The notes: generated from the sequence alone by a model not told the origin. 64,000 nucleotides of DNA from Pseudomonas frederiksbergensis (GCF_003732665.1 NZ_MOBP01000011.1:37524-101523); one strand, 5' to 3'. Shown: positions 18,262-27,189, numbered from the stretch's first letter. Made by a program: numbers and translations.

Positions 18262-19016
18262 AGGCCAACCCCATCGTCGGCCAGGGCACGTCCCTGCACC
18301 TGTGGCAAACCTCCCGACATCTGGCACAAGTGCCAGTGATCGAAATTCTCGATCTGGTGCCGGAAGGCTCCCGCGCCGTGATCATCGCCCCGCACCCGGA
18401 CGACGAAATTCTCGGCTGCGGCGGTTTCCTGCAAGTGCTCGCCGATGCGGGCCGCCCCTTGCAACTGATCTCGGTCACCGACGGCAGCGCCAGTCACCCC
18501 GGCTCCCGGCGCTGGCCCGTGGAACGCCTGAGCGCGGTGCGGCCGCAAGAGTCCGTCGAAGCCTTGCACCGCCTCGGTCTGCCGTTGCACAGCTTGAAGT
18601 GGTTGCGCGGGGGCTTCGCCGACAGCCGTGTCGCAGAGCGGGAAGCGGAACTCAGCGCGTTTATCGAACGGCATTTGCGGCCCAATGACGTGGTGTTCAC
18701 GACGTGGCGCGAGGACGGCCATTGCGACCATGAAGCCGTAGGCCGCGCCAGTGCCGAGGCGGCGCAACGGGTGGGCGCGACGCTGCATGAACTGCCGGTG
18801 TGGACCTGGCACTGGGCAACTCCCGAGGACAGTTCCGTGCCGTGGCATCGCGCCCGCAAGATTCTGCTCGACCCGCACCTGGTCGCCCGGAAGCGCCACG
18901 CCATCCACGCCTTCGCCAGCCAACTGGAAGGCGATCCGCAGGTCGGCCTGCCGCCAGTGCTGGCGCCCTATGTGCTGGACCGATTACTGCAACCGTTTGA
19001 AGTGGTGTTTCTATGA
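18258..19016 (+). CDS. PIG-L/LmbE family deacetylase
   Basis: A 252-residue zinc deacetylase-type protein. The signature PHPDDEILGCGG (residues ~46-57) supplies the metal-binding His and Asp and the general base Asp; GHCDHEAVG (~156-164) supplies the later metal-binding His. PIG-L enzymes deacetylate N-acetylglucosaminyl compounds (MshB, BshB and the GPI enzyme are relatives). Start and stop overlap both neighbours by 4 bases. A paralogue of the same length lies at 20447-21205. Cytoplasmic, as no signal peptide is seen. Confidence 0.85.
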   Translation: MKANPIVGQGTSLHLWQTSRHLAQVPVIEILDLVPEGSRAVIIAPHPDDEILGCGGFLQVLADAGRPLQLISVTDGSASHPGSRRWPVERLSAVRPQESVEALHRLGLPLHSLKWLRGGFADSRVAEREAELSAFIERHLRPNDVVFTTWREDGHCDHEAVGRASAEAAQRVGATLHELPVWTWHWATPEDSSVPWHRARKILLDPHLVARKRHAIHAFASQLEGDPQVGLPPVLAPYVLDRLLQPFEVVFL

Positions 19017-19612
19017 GCGTCGAGGATCGTTATTTCGATGGATTGTTCGCCGGCAACGACGACCCCTGGGCGTTCCGTGAACGCTGGTACGAACAACGCA
19101 AACGCGCCGTGACCCTCGCCGCCCTGCCTCGGCCGCATTACCGCGCGATCTTCGAACCCGGTTGCGCCAATGGCGAACTCAGCGCGCAACTGGCCGCCCG
19201 TTGCGATCGCTTGCTGTGTTGCGACACCGCGGCCGCCGCCGTCGCCCTGGCCCGCACGCGCTTGAGCCTGTTCGATCACGCTGAAGTGCGCCAGAGCCGA
19301 TTGCCCGCCGAGTGGCCCGAAGAAAAATTCGACCTGATTGTCATTAGCGAAATCGGCTATTACCTGGATGCCGACGACCTCAAACGCCTGATCGTCCTCG
19401 CCGAACAGTCACTGACGGCGGACGGCCAATTGCTCGCCTGCCACTGGCGCCCGCCCATCGACGGCTGCCCGCTGAATGCCCGTCAGGTCCATGACCTGCT
19501 CCACGAACAGTTGCACTTGCCGCGCCTGGTCTTGCACCAGGAAGCGGATTTTCTGTTGGAACTCTGGAGCCGGGAACCCCGCTCCGTGGCGGCTCTGGAG
19601 GGCTTGCGATGA
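19013..19612 (+). CDS. SAM-dependent methyltransferase (NodS-like)
   Basis: A 199-residue class I methyltransferase. N-terminal DRYFDGLFAGNDDPWAFRERWYEQRK is the pattern of the NodS-like group (NodS N-methylates a deacetylated chitooligosaccharide). The SAM site is FEPGCANGELSAQLA, followed by LLCCDTA and FDLIVISEIGYYL. It overlaps the PIG-L gene and the glycosyltransferase by 4 bases each. A methyltransferase next to a deacetylase suggests methylation of the freed amine of an amino sugar, by analogy with NodB-NodS; this is inference. Confidence 0.8.
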   Translation: MSVEDRYFDGLFAGNDDPWAFRERWYEQRKRAVTLAALPRPHYRAIFEPGCANGELSAQLAARCDRLLCCDTAAAAVALARTRLSLFDHAEVRQSRLPAEWPEEKFDLIVISEIGYYLDADDLKRLIVLAEQSLTADGQLLACHWRPPIDGCPLNARQVHDLLHEQLHLPRLVLHQEADFLLELWSREPRSVAALEGLR

Positions 19613-20268
19613 TTGGAATCCTGATCCCCGCGCACAACGAGGAAGACCTGCTCGAAGGCTGCATCCGCGCGGCCCTGCGCGCCGGCTGCCATGAACGATT
19701 GGAGGGCGAACCGGTGATGGTGCTGGTGGTGCTCGACAGTTGCACCGACCGCTCGGCGCAGATTGTTGCGCAATACCCGGTGCACAGCCTGGCGATCGAG
19801 GCGCGCAATGTCGGCCAGGCCCGGGCCGCCGGGGCGCGGTATCTGCTCGAACAGGGAGCGCGGTGGATTTCCTGCTCGGATGCCGACAGCCTGGTCTCGA
19901 AAGACTGGCTGGTGGCGCAACTTGCCCTCGGCGCCGACGCGGTGTGCGGTACGGTCACGGTGGATCAGTGGACCGCCGATTTCGATGAGTCGGCACAGAT
20001 TCGTTATCACCAGCACTACCAGGCCCGGGACGGACACCGGCATATCCACGGCGCCAATCTGGGGATCAGCGCCGAGGCGTACCAGCGTGCCGGCGGCTTC
20101 GAAGCCCTGGCCTGTGATGAAGATGTGCAACTGGTGCGTCAACTGGAGCTGAGCGGCGCGAACATCGCCTGGAGCCATCAGCCGCAAGTGCTGACCAGTG
20201 CGCGCCTGGACAGTCGGGCACGGGGCGGTTTCGGGGACTTTTTGCGAAATTTAGTACAGATGGACTAA
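19609..20268 (+). CDS. Family 2 glycosyltransferase
   Basis: A 219-residue GT-A fold enzyme. It starts with IGILIPAHNEEDLLEGC, has VVLDSCTDRS and the metal-binding SDADS motif near residue 87, then HGANLGISAEAYQRAGGF and ACDEDVQLVRQL as the acceptor/base region. No membrane segment is visible, so it is soluble or peripheral. It overlaps the methyltransferase gene by 4 bases and is last in the four-gene cluster. The donor sugar and acceptor are unknown. Confidence 0.85.
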   Translation: MIGILIPAHNEEDLLEGCIRAALRAGCHERLEGEPVMVLVVLDSCTDRSAQIVAQYPVHSLAIEARNVGQARAAGARYLLEQGARWISCSDADSLVSKDWLVAQLALGADAVCGTVTVDQWTADFDESAQIRYHQHYQARDGHRHIHGANLGISAEAYQRAGGFEALACDEDVQLVRQLELSGANIAWSHQPQVLTSARLDSRARGGFGDFLRNLVQMD

Positions 20269-20446
20269 AAAAAACCGTATCAGATTGAGTAGTCACGCGA
20301 CGAAAGCGGTTGTATGAGCAATACTCTGCGGGCTGCAATCCAGGGTTTGGAGCGCGGCACATTGCTATCAACCAGCCTTCACGGGTCGGCCAGGCTTGAA
20401 TATTCAAGTGGCGCGACTGAGGGCGAGACACAACAAGGACGTAGCC
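20269..20446. promoter_or_regulatory. Promoter region of second PIG-L gene with 14-bp palindrome
   Basis: This gap contains the perfect palindrome CTTGAATATTCAAG (20395-20408), 38 bases before the ATG at 20447. It could be an operator or a promoter-overlapping site; no regulator is identified. Confidence 0.35.
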
Positions 20447-21205
20447 ATGAAAACGGTTTACCTCAACGAAAGTACCCTGCCGACACAGATCTGGAACAAC
20501 GCTGCGCAACTGGACAACATTCCGGTCATCAACACCCAGAGTCTGGTCCCCGAAGGCGCACGCGCCGTGGTGATCGCGCCTCACCCCGGCGACGAAGTGG
20601 TCATGTGCGGCGGCTTGCTGCAACTGCTGTCCACCCTCGGCCACCCCTTGCAATTGATCTCGATTACCGACGGCAGCGCCAGCCACCCGGGCTCGCAGCA
20701 GTGGTCGGAAAAACGCTTGAGCGTGTTTCGGCCCCAGGAAAGTGTCGAAGCCGTGCGCCGCCTCGGTTTGCCGATGCACAGCCTGAAATGGATTCGCGGC
20801 GGCTTCACCGATAACGCCCTGGCCGAGCGTGAGCAGCAATTGAGCCATTACATTGCCCGCTACCTGCGACCGGGGGATGTGGTGTTCAGTACCTGGCGCG
20901 AAGACGGCATCGCCGATCACGACGCGGTCGGGCGCGCTGGCGCCAGGGCGGCGGCGATTGTCGGTGTGGCGTACCACGAACTCCCCGTTTGGGCCTGGCA
21001 CTGGCCGACGCGTGACCAGGGAATGATCCCTTGGCACCGAGCGCGCAAGGTGCGCCTCGACACCTGGACCATCGCCCGCAAAAGCCACGCCACCCACGCC
21101 TACGCCAGCCAACTCGACGGCGAACCGGCCATCGGCATTCCCCCGCTGCTGCCCAAGGCGTTGCTGGAGCGGATTCGATTGCCGTATGAAATCGTTTTCG
21201 TCTGA
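20447..21205 (+). CDS. PIG-L/LmbE family protein, paralogue with altered motif
   Basis: A 252-residue paralogue of the protein at 18258, aligned along its whole length (QLISITDGSASHPGSQQW, RPQESVEAVRRLGLP, FSTWREDG, LPVWAWHWPTRD). The signature reads PHPGDEVVMCGG: the Asp that serves as general base in PIG-L enzymes is replaced by Gly, while the His and second Asp metal ligands remain. The later motif is IADHDAVG. The ATG at 20447 has an AAGGA site 7 bases upstream. It has its own promoter region after the cluster. It may be catalytically impaired or act on a different substrate. Confidence 0.75.
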   Translation: MKTVYLNESTLPTQIWNNAAQLDNIPVINTQSLVPEGARAVVIAPHPGDEVVMCGGLLQLLSTLGHPLQLISITDGSASHPGSQQWSEKRLSVFRPQESVEAVRRLGLPMHSLKWIRGGFTDNALAEREQQLSHYIARYLRPGDVVFSTWREDGIADHDAVGRAGARAAAIVGVAYHELPVWAWHWPTRDQGMIPWHRARKVRLDTWTIARKSHATHAYASQLDGEPAIGIPPLLPKALLERIRLPYEIVFV

Positions 21206-21216
21206 AGCTGATTTCT

Positions 21217-21282
21217 GTAGGAGCAAAGCTTGCTCGCGATGGCACCCTTGAGATCGCTATCGCGAGCAAGCTTTGCTCCTGC
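21217..21282. repeat. REPIN, short spacer
   Basis: Arms GTAGGAGCAAAGCTTGCTCGCGA (21217-21239) and its near complement (21260-21282) with an unusually short 20-base spacer. Confidence 0.85.
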
Positions 21283-21329
21283 AAGGGGTCGCAGTCCTCA
21301 GCAAATCTTGTGTTCACCGCACATCAACT

Positions 21330-21417
21330 GTGGGAGCGGGCTTGCTCGCGAAAGCGGTGGGTCAATCAACATCGATGTTGAATGTGCCCGCCTCTTCGCA
21401 AGCAAGCCCGCTCCCAC
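21330..21417. repeat. REPIN
   Basis: REP arms at 21330-21352 and 21395-21417; the right arm has one change (TTCGCAAGC). It lies 48 bases after the previous REPIN. Confidence 0.88.
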
Positions 21418-21506
21418 CGGTGTCCGTGATGATCCTGAATTTGCGCTGAACTGCCCGCCTCCACATCAGTCGCATAGTTATGCAGCCCCGATTCACAGGA
21501 GCCAAC

Positions 21507-22307
21507 GTGACCAGCGACTCAGAACACCGCGCACTCAATTGCGTGCCTTCAGACACCCCCACAGCCATTCACCGACTGCGGGTTCTCACGGTCAACACCC
21601 ACAAGGGTTTTACCGCGTTGAACCGGCGCTTCATCCTCCCGGAATTGCGCGAAGCGGTGCGCAGTACTTCGGCGGACCTGGTGTTTCTCCAGGAAGTGGT
21701 TGGCGAACACGAACGGCACTCTTCGCGCTACAACGAATGGCCGCAGATGTCGCAATACGAGTTCCTCGCCGACAGCATGTGGAGTGATTTCGCCTATGGC
21801 CGTAACGCCGTGTACCCCGACGGCCATCACGGCAACGCGCTGTTGTCGAAGTACCCGATCCGCGAATTCCGCAACCTCGACGTTTCGATCACCGGCCCCG
21901 AGCGCCGGGGCCTGTTGCACTGTGTGCTGGATGTGCCGGGGCACGCCGAGGTCCATGCGATTTGCGTGCACCTGAGCCTGCTCGAAAGCCATCGTCAATT
22001 GCAGTTGCAGTTGCTCTGCCAGCTACTCGAATCCCTGCCCGACGACGCGCCGGTGATCATCGCTGGCGACTTCAACGACTGGCAGTTACAAGGCAATGCC
22101 GCCCTCGCCCGACGGGACTACCTGCACGAAGCCTTCGAACGCCATCATGGCCGCCCCGCCAAGACCTATCCGGCGCGCTTTCCATTGCTGCGCCTGGACC
22201 GGATCTACCTGCGCAATGCCACCAGCCATCACCCGAAAATCCTCGGCACCCGGCCCTGGACGCACCTCTCGGACCACTTGCCGTTGGCGGTGGAAGTGCA
22301 TCTGTGA
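21507..22307 (+). CDS. Endonuclease/exonuclease/phosphatase family protein
   Basis: A 266-residue protein of the metal-dependent EEP fold. Motifs: [21 protein letters not shown] (catalytic Glu), [35 protein letters not shown] (Asp/Asn) and the terminal [11 protein letters not shown] (His). The GTG at 21507 is preferred to the ATG at 21480 because CAGGAG lies 5 bases before it. It resembles the YbhP-type proteins that in enterobacteria sit by cardiolipin synthase clsB; no such gene follows here. Activity as a nuclease or phosphodiesterase is undetermined. Confidence 0.8.
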   Translation: MTSDSEHRALNCVPSDTPTAIHRLRVLTVNTHKGFTALNRRFILPELREAVRSTSADLVFLQEVVGEHERHSSRYNEWPQMSQYEFLADSMWSDFAYGRNAVYPDGHHGNALLSKYPIREFRNLDVSITGPERRGLLHCVLDVPGHAEVHAICVHLSLLESHRQLQLQLLCQLLESLPDDAPVIIAGDFNDWQLQGNAALARRDYLHEAFERHHGRPAKTYPARFPLLRLDRIYLRNATSHHPKILGTRPWTHLSDHLPLAVEVHL

Positions 22308-22492
22308 GCCTGAACCATTCGTCAGTAGCGCTACCCCCGGCCAAAGAATGCGACTACACCTTAAAAAAGCTTAAGGACTAGCACATTCAATTCGTTAGGG
22401 CGCGGGCCTCACGCAGTTTATGAATTAGGGTTGTTTTACTGTCCGGCGAACCACCAAGGATGACATCCCCGAAACACGAGAAGGGATTCGCC

Positions 22493-25198
22493 ATGAGTCG
22501 CTACGCCAAGCTGCTGCGGTCGTTGCCGCAGGTCTGTGTGGTTCCCGCTTCACTGCTGATTTTCGTCAGCCCCCATGCCTGGGGCGCCTGCACATTGGTC
22601 GCCGGCCCCGGCAACGATGCCTTCACTTGCGACAGCGGCACCAGCGGTGCACTGACCGACCTGGCGGGCAACAACAGCCTGACCTTCCCCGCCAACGGCA
22701 CGGGCCGTATCAACGGCAACGTGACCTTTGGCGCCGGCAGCGACAGCCTGGACATGGACGCCGGCACCCTCGCCGGCGCGCTCGACCTGGGGGATGGCAG
22801 CGACCGCATGCGCATCAGCGCCGGGCAAATCACCGGCGCCGTCAGCCAGGGCAATGGCATCGATGATTTCGTCATGAGTGGCGGCACGATCCAGTCCCTG
22901 GCCCAGGGTGATGGCCGCGACACCTTCCTCATGACCGGCGGCACGATCACTGGCGCCTTCGAGGACGGCGATGTGGCGAGAATGACCGGCGGCACCATCG
23001 GCCGGGTCGACATGAAGCTCGATAACAATATTTTCGACCTGTCCGGCGGGCAGATCCTCGGCAACCTGGTGACCGGGTTCGGCACCGACACCATCATCGT
23101 TTCCGGTGGGCGCATCGGCGGCAATGTCAGCGTCAGCGGGGGCAACGACAGCATCACCGTGACCGGCGGCGAGATCGTCGGTGAAATTCGCGCCAGTGTC
23201 GGCGATGACATTTTGAACTGGAGCGGTGGCGGCATTATCCGCTCGGCGATTCTGATGGCCGAAGGCAATGACCGCGCAACCCTGAGCAACCTGGATGAAA
23301 GCACCCTCGCCCTTACCCCGAGTCTCGATGGCGGCCCCGGCAACGACCTGCTGACCTTCGACCGCACCGTCTCCACCAACCCCGCGCGCTACATCAACTG
23401 GGAAACGGTCAACCTGAGCAACGGCTCGCGATTCGACCTGGCCGGTAATTTCGTCCTGGGCGACAGCGCCAGCGGCACCGGGGTGTTCAATATCGATGCC
23501 AGCAGCACGCTGACGTCAGCCCAGGGCAGCATCACGCCGTTCACCCCCGGCCAGTTCGCCACCCTGAACAACGCCGGGGTGATCGACCTGGCCAGCGGCA
23601 ACACCCGCACCGACGACACCCTGACGGTCCAGGGCAATTACGCCGGCAACAACGGCCAACTGCTGCTGCAAAGCGTGGTGGGCGGCGACGATTCCCCCAG
23701 CGACAAACTGGTCGTGAACAACGGCACCTTGACCGGCAGCACCGTGATCAGCGTCAGCAACCTCGGCGGCGTCGGCGGTTTGACCCAGCAGAACGGCATC
23801 CAATTGGTCCAGGCCCAAGGCACGGCCGTCAGCAACAACAGCGCGTTTGTCCTCAGTGGCACAGTGTCGGCGGGTGCCTACGATTACCGTCTGTTCAAGG
23901 GCGGTGTGACCGCAGGCACCGAGAACAGTTGGTATCTGCGTTCAGCGGTGGTCGCGCCGGCAGCCTTGAGCATTCCCAATCCCGATCCAGACTTGCCGCC
24001 GATTATCGTGCCGGCGGTGGCGACACCCGTGGCAGCGGCGACACCGACCATCGTCAGCATTCCCAACCCCGATCCAGGCTTGCCACCGATCCTCGTTGCC
24101 GCGGCGGCGACGCCCACGGTCATCAGCATCCCCAACGCTGACCCGACACTGCCTCCGACCCTCGTCACAGTGCCCGCGGCACCGGCCGGCAGTTCGCCGC
24201 TGCCGGTGTTGCCCGCCGCCGTACCCGGTGCGGCGCCGATTCCCTTGTACCGCCCGGAAGTCCCGACCTGGTCGGTGCTGCCACCGGCCGCCGCGCAATT
24301 GACCCTCAGCGCCCTCGGCACCTTCCATGACCGCCAGGGCGACCAGCGCCTGCTCTCGGAAACCGGCGCCTTCAGCGCAGGTTGGGCGCGGGTCTATGGC
24401 AAGAACTTCGACCAGACCTGGGCCGGCACCGTGACGCCACGGCTCAACGGATCGCTGAACGGTTTTCAAGTGGGTAACGACCTGTACAGCGCGCAAACCG
24501 CTGGCGGTCAAACCCAGCGCACCGGGTTCTTCGTCGGCCATACCCGTTTGCAGGGCGATGTCGACGGCTTCAACGAAGGCTTCGAGGGCAAACGCGCCGG
24601 CAGCGTGGAGCTGGAAGGCGACAGCTACGGCGTGTACTGGACCCTGACCGATCCCAAGGGCTGGTACGTCGATACCGTCGCCATGGGCACCCGGTTTGAC
24701 GGTGATAACCGTTCCGAGCGCGGCCTCAAGCTCGACAACCGTGGCCATGCGCTGACCCTCTCGGCCGAGGCTGGTTATCAGTTCCCGTTGCCGGGCAACT
24801 GGGTGGTGGAACCCCAGGTGCAGGTGATCCACCAGAAAATTTCCCTCGACAGCCAGGACGACGGCATCTCCCGGGTATCGTTCGATTCCGACGGTTCATG
24901 GACTGGTCGCCTCGGCGCACGCCTCAAGGGTCGCTACGAAATCAGTGGCCGGCCGCTGGAGCCGTATCTGCGGGCCAACCTGTGGCACACCTTTTCCGGA
25001 ACCGACACGGTGACCTTCGATCATGTCGACCGGATCGAGAGCGAACAAAAGGCCTCGTCCGCCGATCTCGGGGTGGGCGTGATCCTGAGCCTGGACGCTT
25101 CGGTCAGCGTGTACGCCAGCGCCGACTACGCCAGCAATATTGACAGTAATCAGCTGCGCGGCGTGGTTGGCAATGTCGGTGTCCGGCTGAGCTGGTAG
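22493..25198 (+). CDS. Autotransporter with beta-helix passenger
   Basis: A 901-residue protein. A signal peptide (ends at HAWGA) is followed by a Gly/Asp-rich passenger built of ~20-residue repeats of the form GGxIxGxxxxGxGxDxxxMSGG (residues ~60-300), as in right-handed beta-helices, then a less regular region. Residues ~490-600 form a Pro-rich linker with three SIPNPDPxLPP units. The last ~280 residues are an autotransporter beta-barrel ending in ...GVVGNVGVRLSW with a terminal aromatic. The ATG at 22493 is chosen because the signal peptide begins there and AAGGG lies upstream. A terminator follows. The passenger's role (adhesion, enzyme) is unknown. Confidence 0.85.
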   Translation: MSRYAKLLRSLPQVCVVPASLLIFVSPHAWGACTLVAGPGNDAFTCDSGTSGALTDLAGNNSLTFPANGTGRINGNVTFGAGSDSLDMDAGTLAGALDLGDGSDRMRISAGQITGAVSQGNGIDDFVMSGGTIQSLAQGDGRDTFLMTGGTITGAFEDGDVARMTGGTIGRVDMKLDNNIFDLSGGQILGNLVTGFGTDTIIVSGGRIGGNVSVSGGNDSITVTGGEIVGEIRASVGDDILNWSGGGIIRSAILMAEGNDRATLSNLDESTLALTPSLDGGPGNDLLTFDRTVSTNPARYINWETVNLSNGSRFDLAGNFVLGDSASGTGVFNIDASSTLTSAQGSITPFTPGQFATLNNAGVIDLASGNTRTDDTLTVQGNYAGNNGQLLLQSVVGGDDSPSDKLVVNNGTLTGSTVISVSNLGGVGGLTQQNGIQLVQAQGTAVSNNSAFVLSGTVSAGAYDYRLFKGGVTAGTENSWYLRSAVVAPAALSIPNPDPDLPPIIVPAVATPVAAATPTIVSIPNPDPGLPPILVAAAATPTVISIPNADPTLPPTLVTVPAAPAGSSPLPVLPAAVPGAAPIPLYRPEVPTWSVLPPAAAQLTLSALGTFHDRQGDQRLLSETGAFSAGWARVYGKNFDQTWAGTVTPRLNGSLNGFQVGNDLYSAQTAGGQTQRTGFFVGHTRLQGDVDGFNEGFEGKRAGSVELEGDSYGVYWTLTDPKGWYVDTVAMGTRFDGDNRSERGLKLDNRGHALTLSAEAGYQFPLPGNWVVEPQVQVIHQKISLDSQDDGISRVSFDSDGSWTGRLGARLKGRYEISGRPLEPYLRANLWHTFSGTDTVTFDHVDRIESEQKASSADLGVGVILSLDASVSVYASADYASNIDSNQLRGVVGNVGVRLSW
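23972..24160 (+). repeat. Pro-rich linker repeats in autotransporter
   Basis: Three IPNPDPxLPP-type coding units begin near 23972, 24059 and 24128. They form a spacer between passenger and barrel and are a likely site of length variation. Confidence 0.7.
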
Positions 25199-25519
25199 GC
25201 CGTTAGCCAGCTATCAAAAGCCTCTGGCCCGCTGGTCTTTTGATGATTTTTTTTACAAACAACCACTTAGGGACGCGCCAAAAATCAGCCACTTGTCATC
25301 GCTAAAATAGCCATACCACTTATCGGCCATTTTCTTGACGCAGCGCCACAGGTCTTCTTAGCTACACGTTACTACCCCCGGAAATACGCCCGGGGCAAAC
25401 CTTCAGACACCCGCAAAACGGGCGGCTACGGGCTTGCCTCAATCCATTCGGTCGCCCCTCATTCGGGGTAGGAGAGACGCCAGAGCGAGATTCGGTATGC
25501 GTTTGCCAGGTAGACCTCC
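25199..25519. other. Intergenic region between autotransporter genes
   Basis: This 321-base gap starts with a terminator (25213-25254). The rest holds no gene; it presumably contains the promoter of the next gene, but no clear boxes were recognised. Confidence 0.5.
25213..25254 (+). terminator. Rho-independent terminator after autotransporter gene
   Basis: ATCAAAAG (25213-25220) pairs with CTTTTGAT (25237-25244), followed by eight T residues (25247-25254). Confidence 0.7.
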
Positions 25520-26587
25520 ATGAAAACTTCATTCACCCCTCATGAGATCAAAATCACTGTTTGCACAGTCTCGAGCACCCTCCTGCTGTGTTCGTCCATG
25601 GATGTGCAGGCCGATCCTGCCGAGGATGAAACCGCCCCCTGGTATCGCCAGGAGGTGCCTACCCTGGCGTTACCTGCCGCCGCTGCCACTTACCCGGGAC
25701 GCTTCAGCGTCAACCCGGATTTGCGAAGTTCACGCCTGACCACCGAAGACGCCTCGCCCACTGCCTGGGATCAACTCTACGGGCAGCCTTCGCGACAGGC
25801 GCAAACCGATTTCCAGTTCGGGGATTCTGCGATCCCCGGCGCAGACGAATTCAAAGGCCCGGCCCTCCTGACCCTGCAAAGCAGTAGCGGTCATGTGCAA
25901 CGGGTTGGACTGATCGGCGGCACCAGCCAGTTTCAGGGCAATGGCGACGGCTTGTATACCGGTCGCGCCCTGGTCGACCCGGGCAATGAAACCCTCAACC
26001 TGCAAGGCCAAAGCCTCGGCGCCTACTGGAGCCTGACCGGTCCTCAAGGCTGGCATGTCGATTTGACCGCCAGCGGTGGCCGGGTCAATGGCTTCAGTCG
26101 CGATGCCCAAGGCCTGCGGCAAACCGCCGAGGGCAGCGCGATGACCGTGTCGGTGGAAGGCGGCTTCCCCATCGGCCTGGGTGAGAACTGGGTGGTGGAA
26201 CCCCAGGCGCAGTTGATCAATCAACGCATCACCCTGGACACGCCCTATGCCGGCGCCAACAACGCCACCTCCAGCGACCTGTCGTCCTGGAGCGGCCGGG
26301 TCGGTGCGCGATTGAAAGGCAGTTACGACATCAATGGCCTGCCGGTCGAACCCTATGTGCGGACCAACTTGTGGCACACGGTGTACACCGGCAATACCGT
26401 GACCCTGGATCAAGTGGACAAAATCAGCAGCAGCCGCAATTCATCGACCGTGGATGTGGGGTTGGGCCTGGTGGCGCGGGTGACGCCCACGGTCAGCCTG
26501 TACGTCAGCGCCGATTACAGCAGTGACGTGGATGACAATGATTTGAATGGGCTGATCGGGAGTCTGGGGGTTCGGATGCGGTGGTGA
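25520..26587 (+). CDS. Autotransporter-like beta-barrel without passenger
   Basis: A 355-residue exported protein. After a hydrophobic N-terminal segment (~20-35), a short stretch with YRQEVPTLALPAAA resembles the YRPEVPTWSVLPPAA stretch just before the barrel of the preceding gene. The remaining ~260 residues align with that gene's barrel (GLIGGTSQFQGNGDG, YWSLTGPQGWHVD, NWVVEPQAQLINQRITLD, VEPYVRTNLWHT) and end in LIGSLGVRMRW. No passenger domain exists. It is probably an outer-membrane barrel derived by duplication; its job is unknown. Confidence 0.8.
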   Translation: MKTSFTPHEIKITVCTVSSTLLLCSSMDVQADPAEDETAPWYRQEVPTLALPAAAATYPGRFSVNPDLRSSRLTTEDASPTAWDQLYGQPSRQAQTDFQFGDSAIPGADEFKGPALLTLQSSSGHVQRVGLIGGTSQFQGNGDGLYTGRALVDPGNETLNLQGQSLGAYWSLTGPQGWHVDLTASGGRVNGFSRDAQGLRQTAEGSAMTVSVEGGFPIGLGENWVVEPQAQLINQRITLDTPYAGANNATSSDLSSWSGRVGARLKGSYDINGLPVEPYVRTNLWHTVYTGNTVTLDQVDKISSSRNSSTVDVGLGLVARVTPTVSLYVSADYSSDVDDNDLNGLIGSLGVRMRW

Positions 26588-26626
26588 GGTGTTTGCCGCA
26601 AGAAATGTTGCGTCTGGACTGACGCC

Positions 26627-26801
26627 TTCGCGGGCAAGCCTCGCTCCTACAATTTGGAATGCATTCCAATGTGGGAGCGGGCTTGCTCGCGAAGGCGATG
26701 GCACAGTCAATATCGATGTCGCCTGACACACCGCTTTCGCGAGCAGGCTCGCTCCCACAATTTGGAATGCATTCCAATGTGGGAGCGAGCCTGCTCGCGA
26801 A
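26627..26801. repeat. Cluster of four REP sequences
   Basis: Single REP 26627-26650, inverted pair 26671-26693/26736-26758, single REP 26779-26801. The palindromic linker TTGGAATGCATTCCAA occurs twice between them, so the arrangement looks like a duplicated unit. Confidence 0.88.
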
Positions 26802-26960
26802 GGCGTCATTTTGCCCACCGCATAAACATGTTTAAAAACGCCCGTTTAAAGACACCCAGTGTTACGTCATAAACGGCTACAACACCTTGCGCCGTTGCCT
26901 ACGCGTACGCCAGAATCCGCCGGCTTGTGCGGCTGAGGGGTGGGCTATATCGTTTCCGGG

Positions 26961-27189
26961 TCACTGCAAAACAGTGATCGGGTTTGGTAGCCCGTTGTAA
27001 CAGCCGTATGGCAACGCCTTATGACGTCTCCTTTTTGGGACTCTGTTTTATATGGTGGTCATGCGTGGGGCTCCTTCGGGGGCGCCGGTTTTTCCTGTTG
27101 CACCGGTCTACCAATCCGCGCATGGCCGCCACCCTCGTTTGGTAGCGAGAGTGATGGCTCCTTGAATCATTGCAATCGGAGTTTCATCT
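26961..27189 (+). promoter_or_regulatory. Structured 5' leader, copy B (upstream of DUF6124 gene)
   Basis: Homologous to 1514-1750. Hairpin TCACTG (26961-26966)/CAGTGA (26972-26977); UUCG hairpin GCTCC (27070-27074)/GGGGC (27079-27083); final hairpin CTCG (27134-27137)/CGAG (27146-27149) with loop TTTGGTAG. The loop heptamer TTGGTAG (27139-27145) is complementary to CTACCAA (27108-27114), and another TTGGTAG lies at 26984-26990. In copy A the heptamers are TTGACGG/CCGTCAA, so all three positions change together. Confidence 0.6.

Larger units (their letters stand above)
26588..27189. other. Intergenic region: REP cluster and structured leader
   Basis: This 602-base gap contains a run of four REP sequences (26627-26801) and the leader upstream of the DUF6124 gene (26961-27189). 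No gene is seen. Confidence 0.6.
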
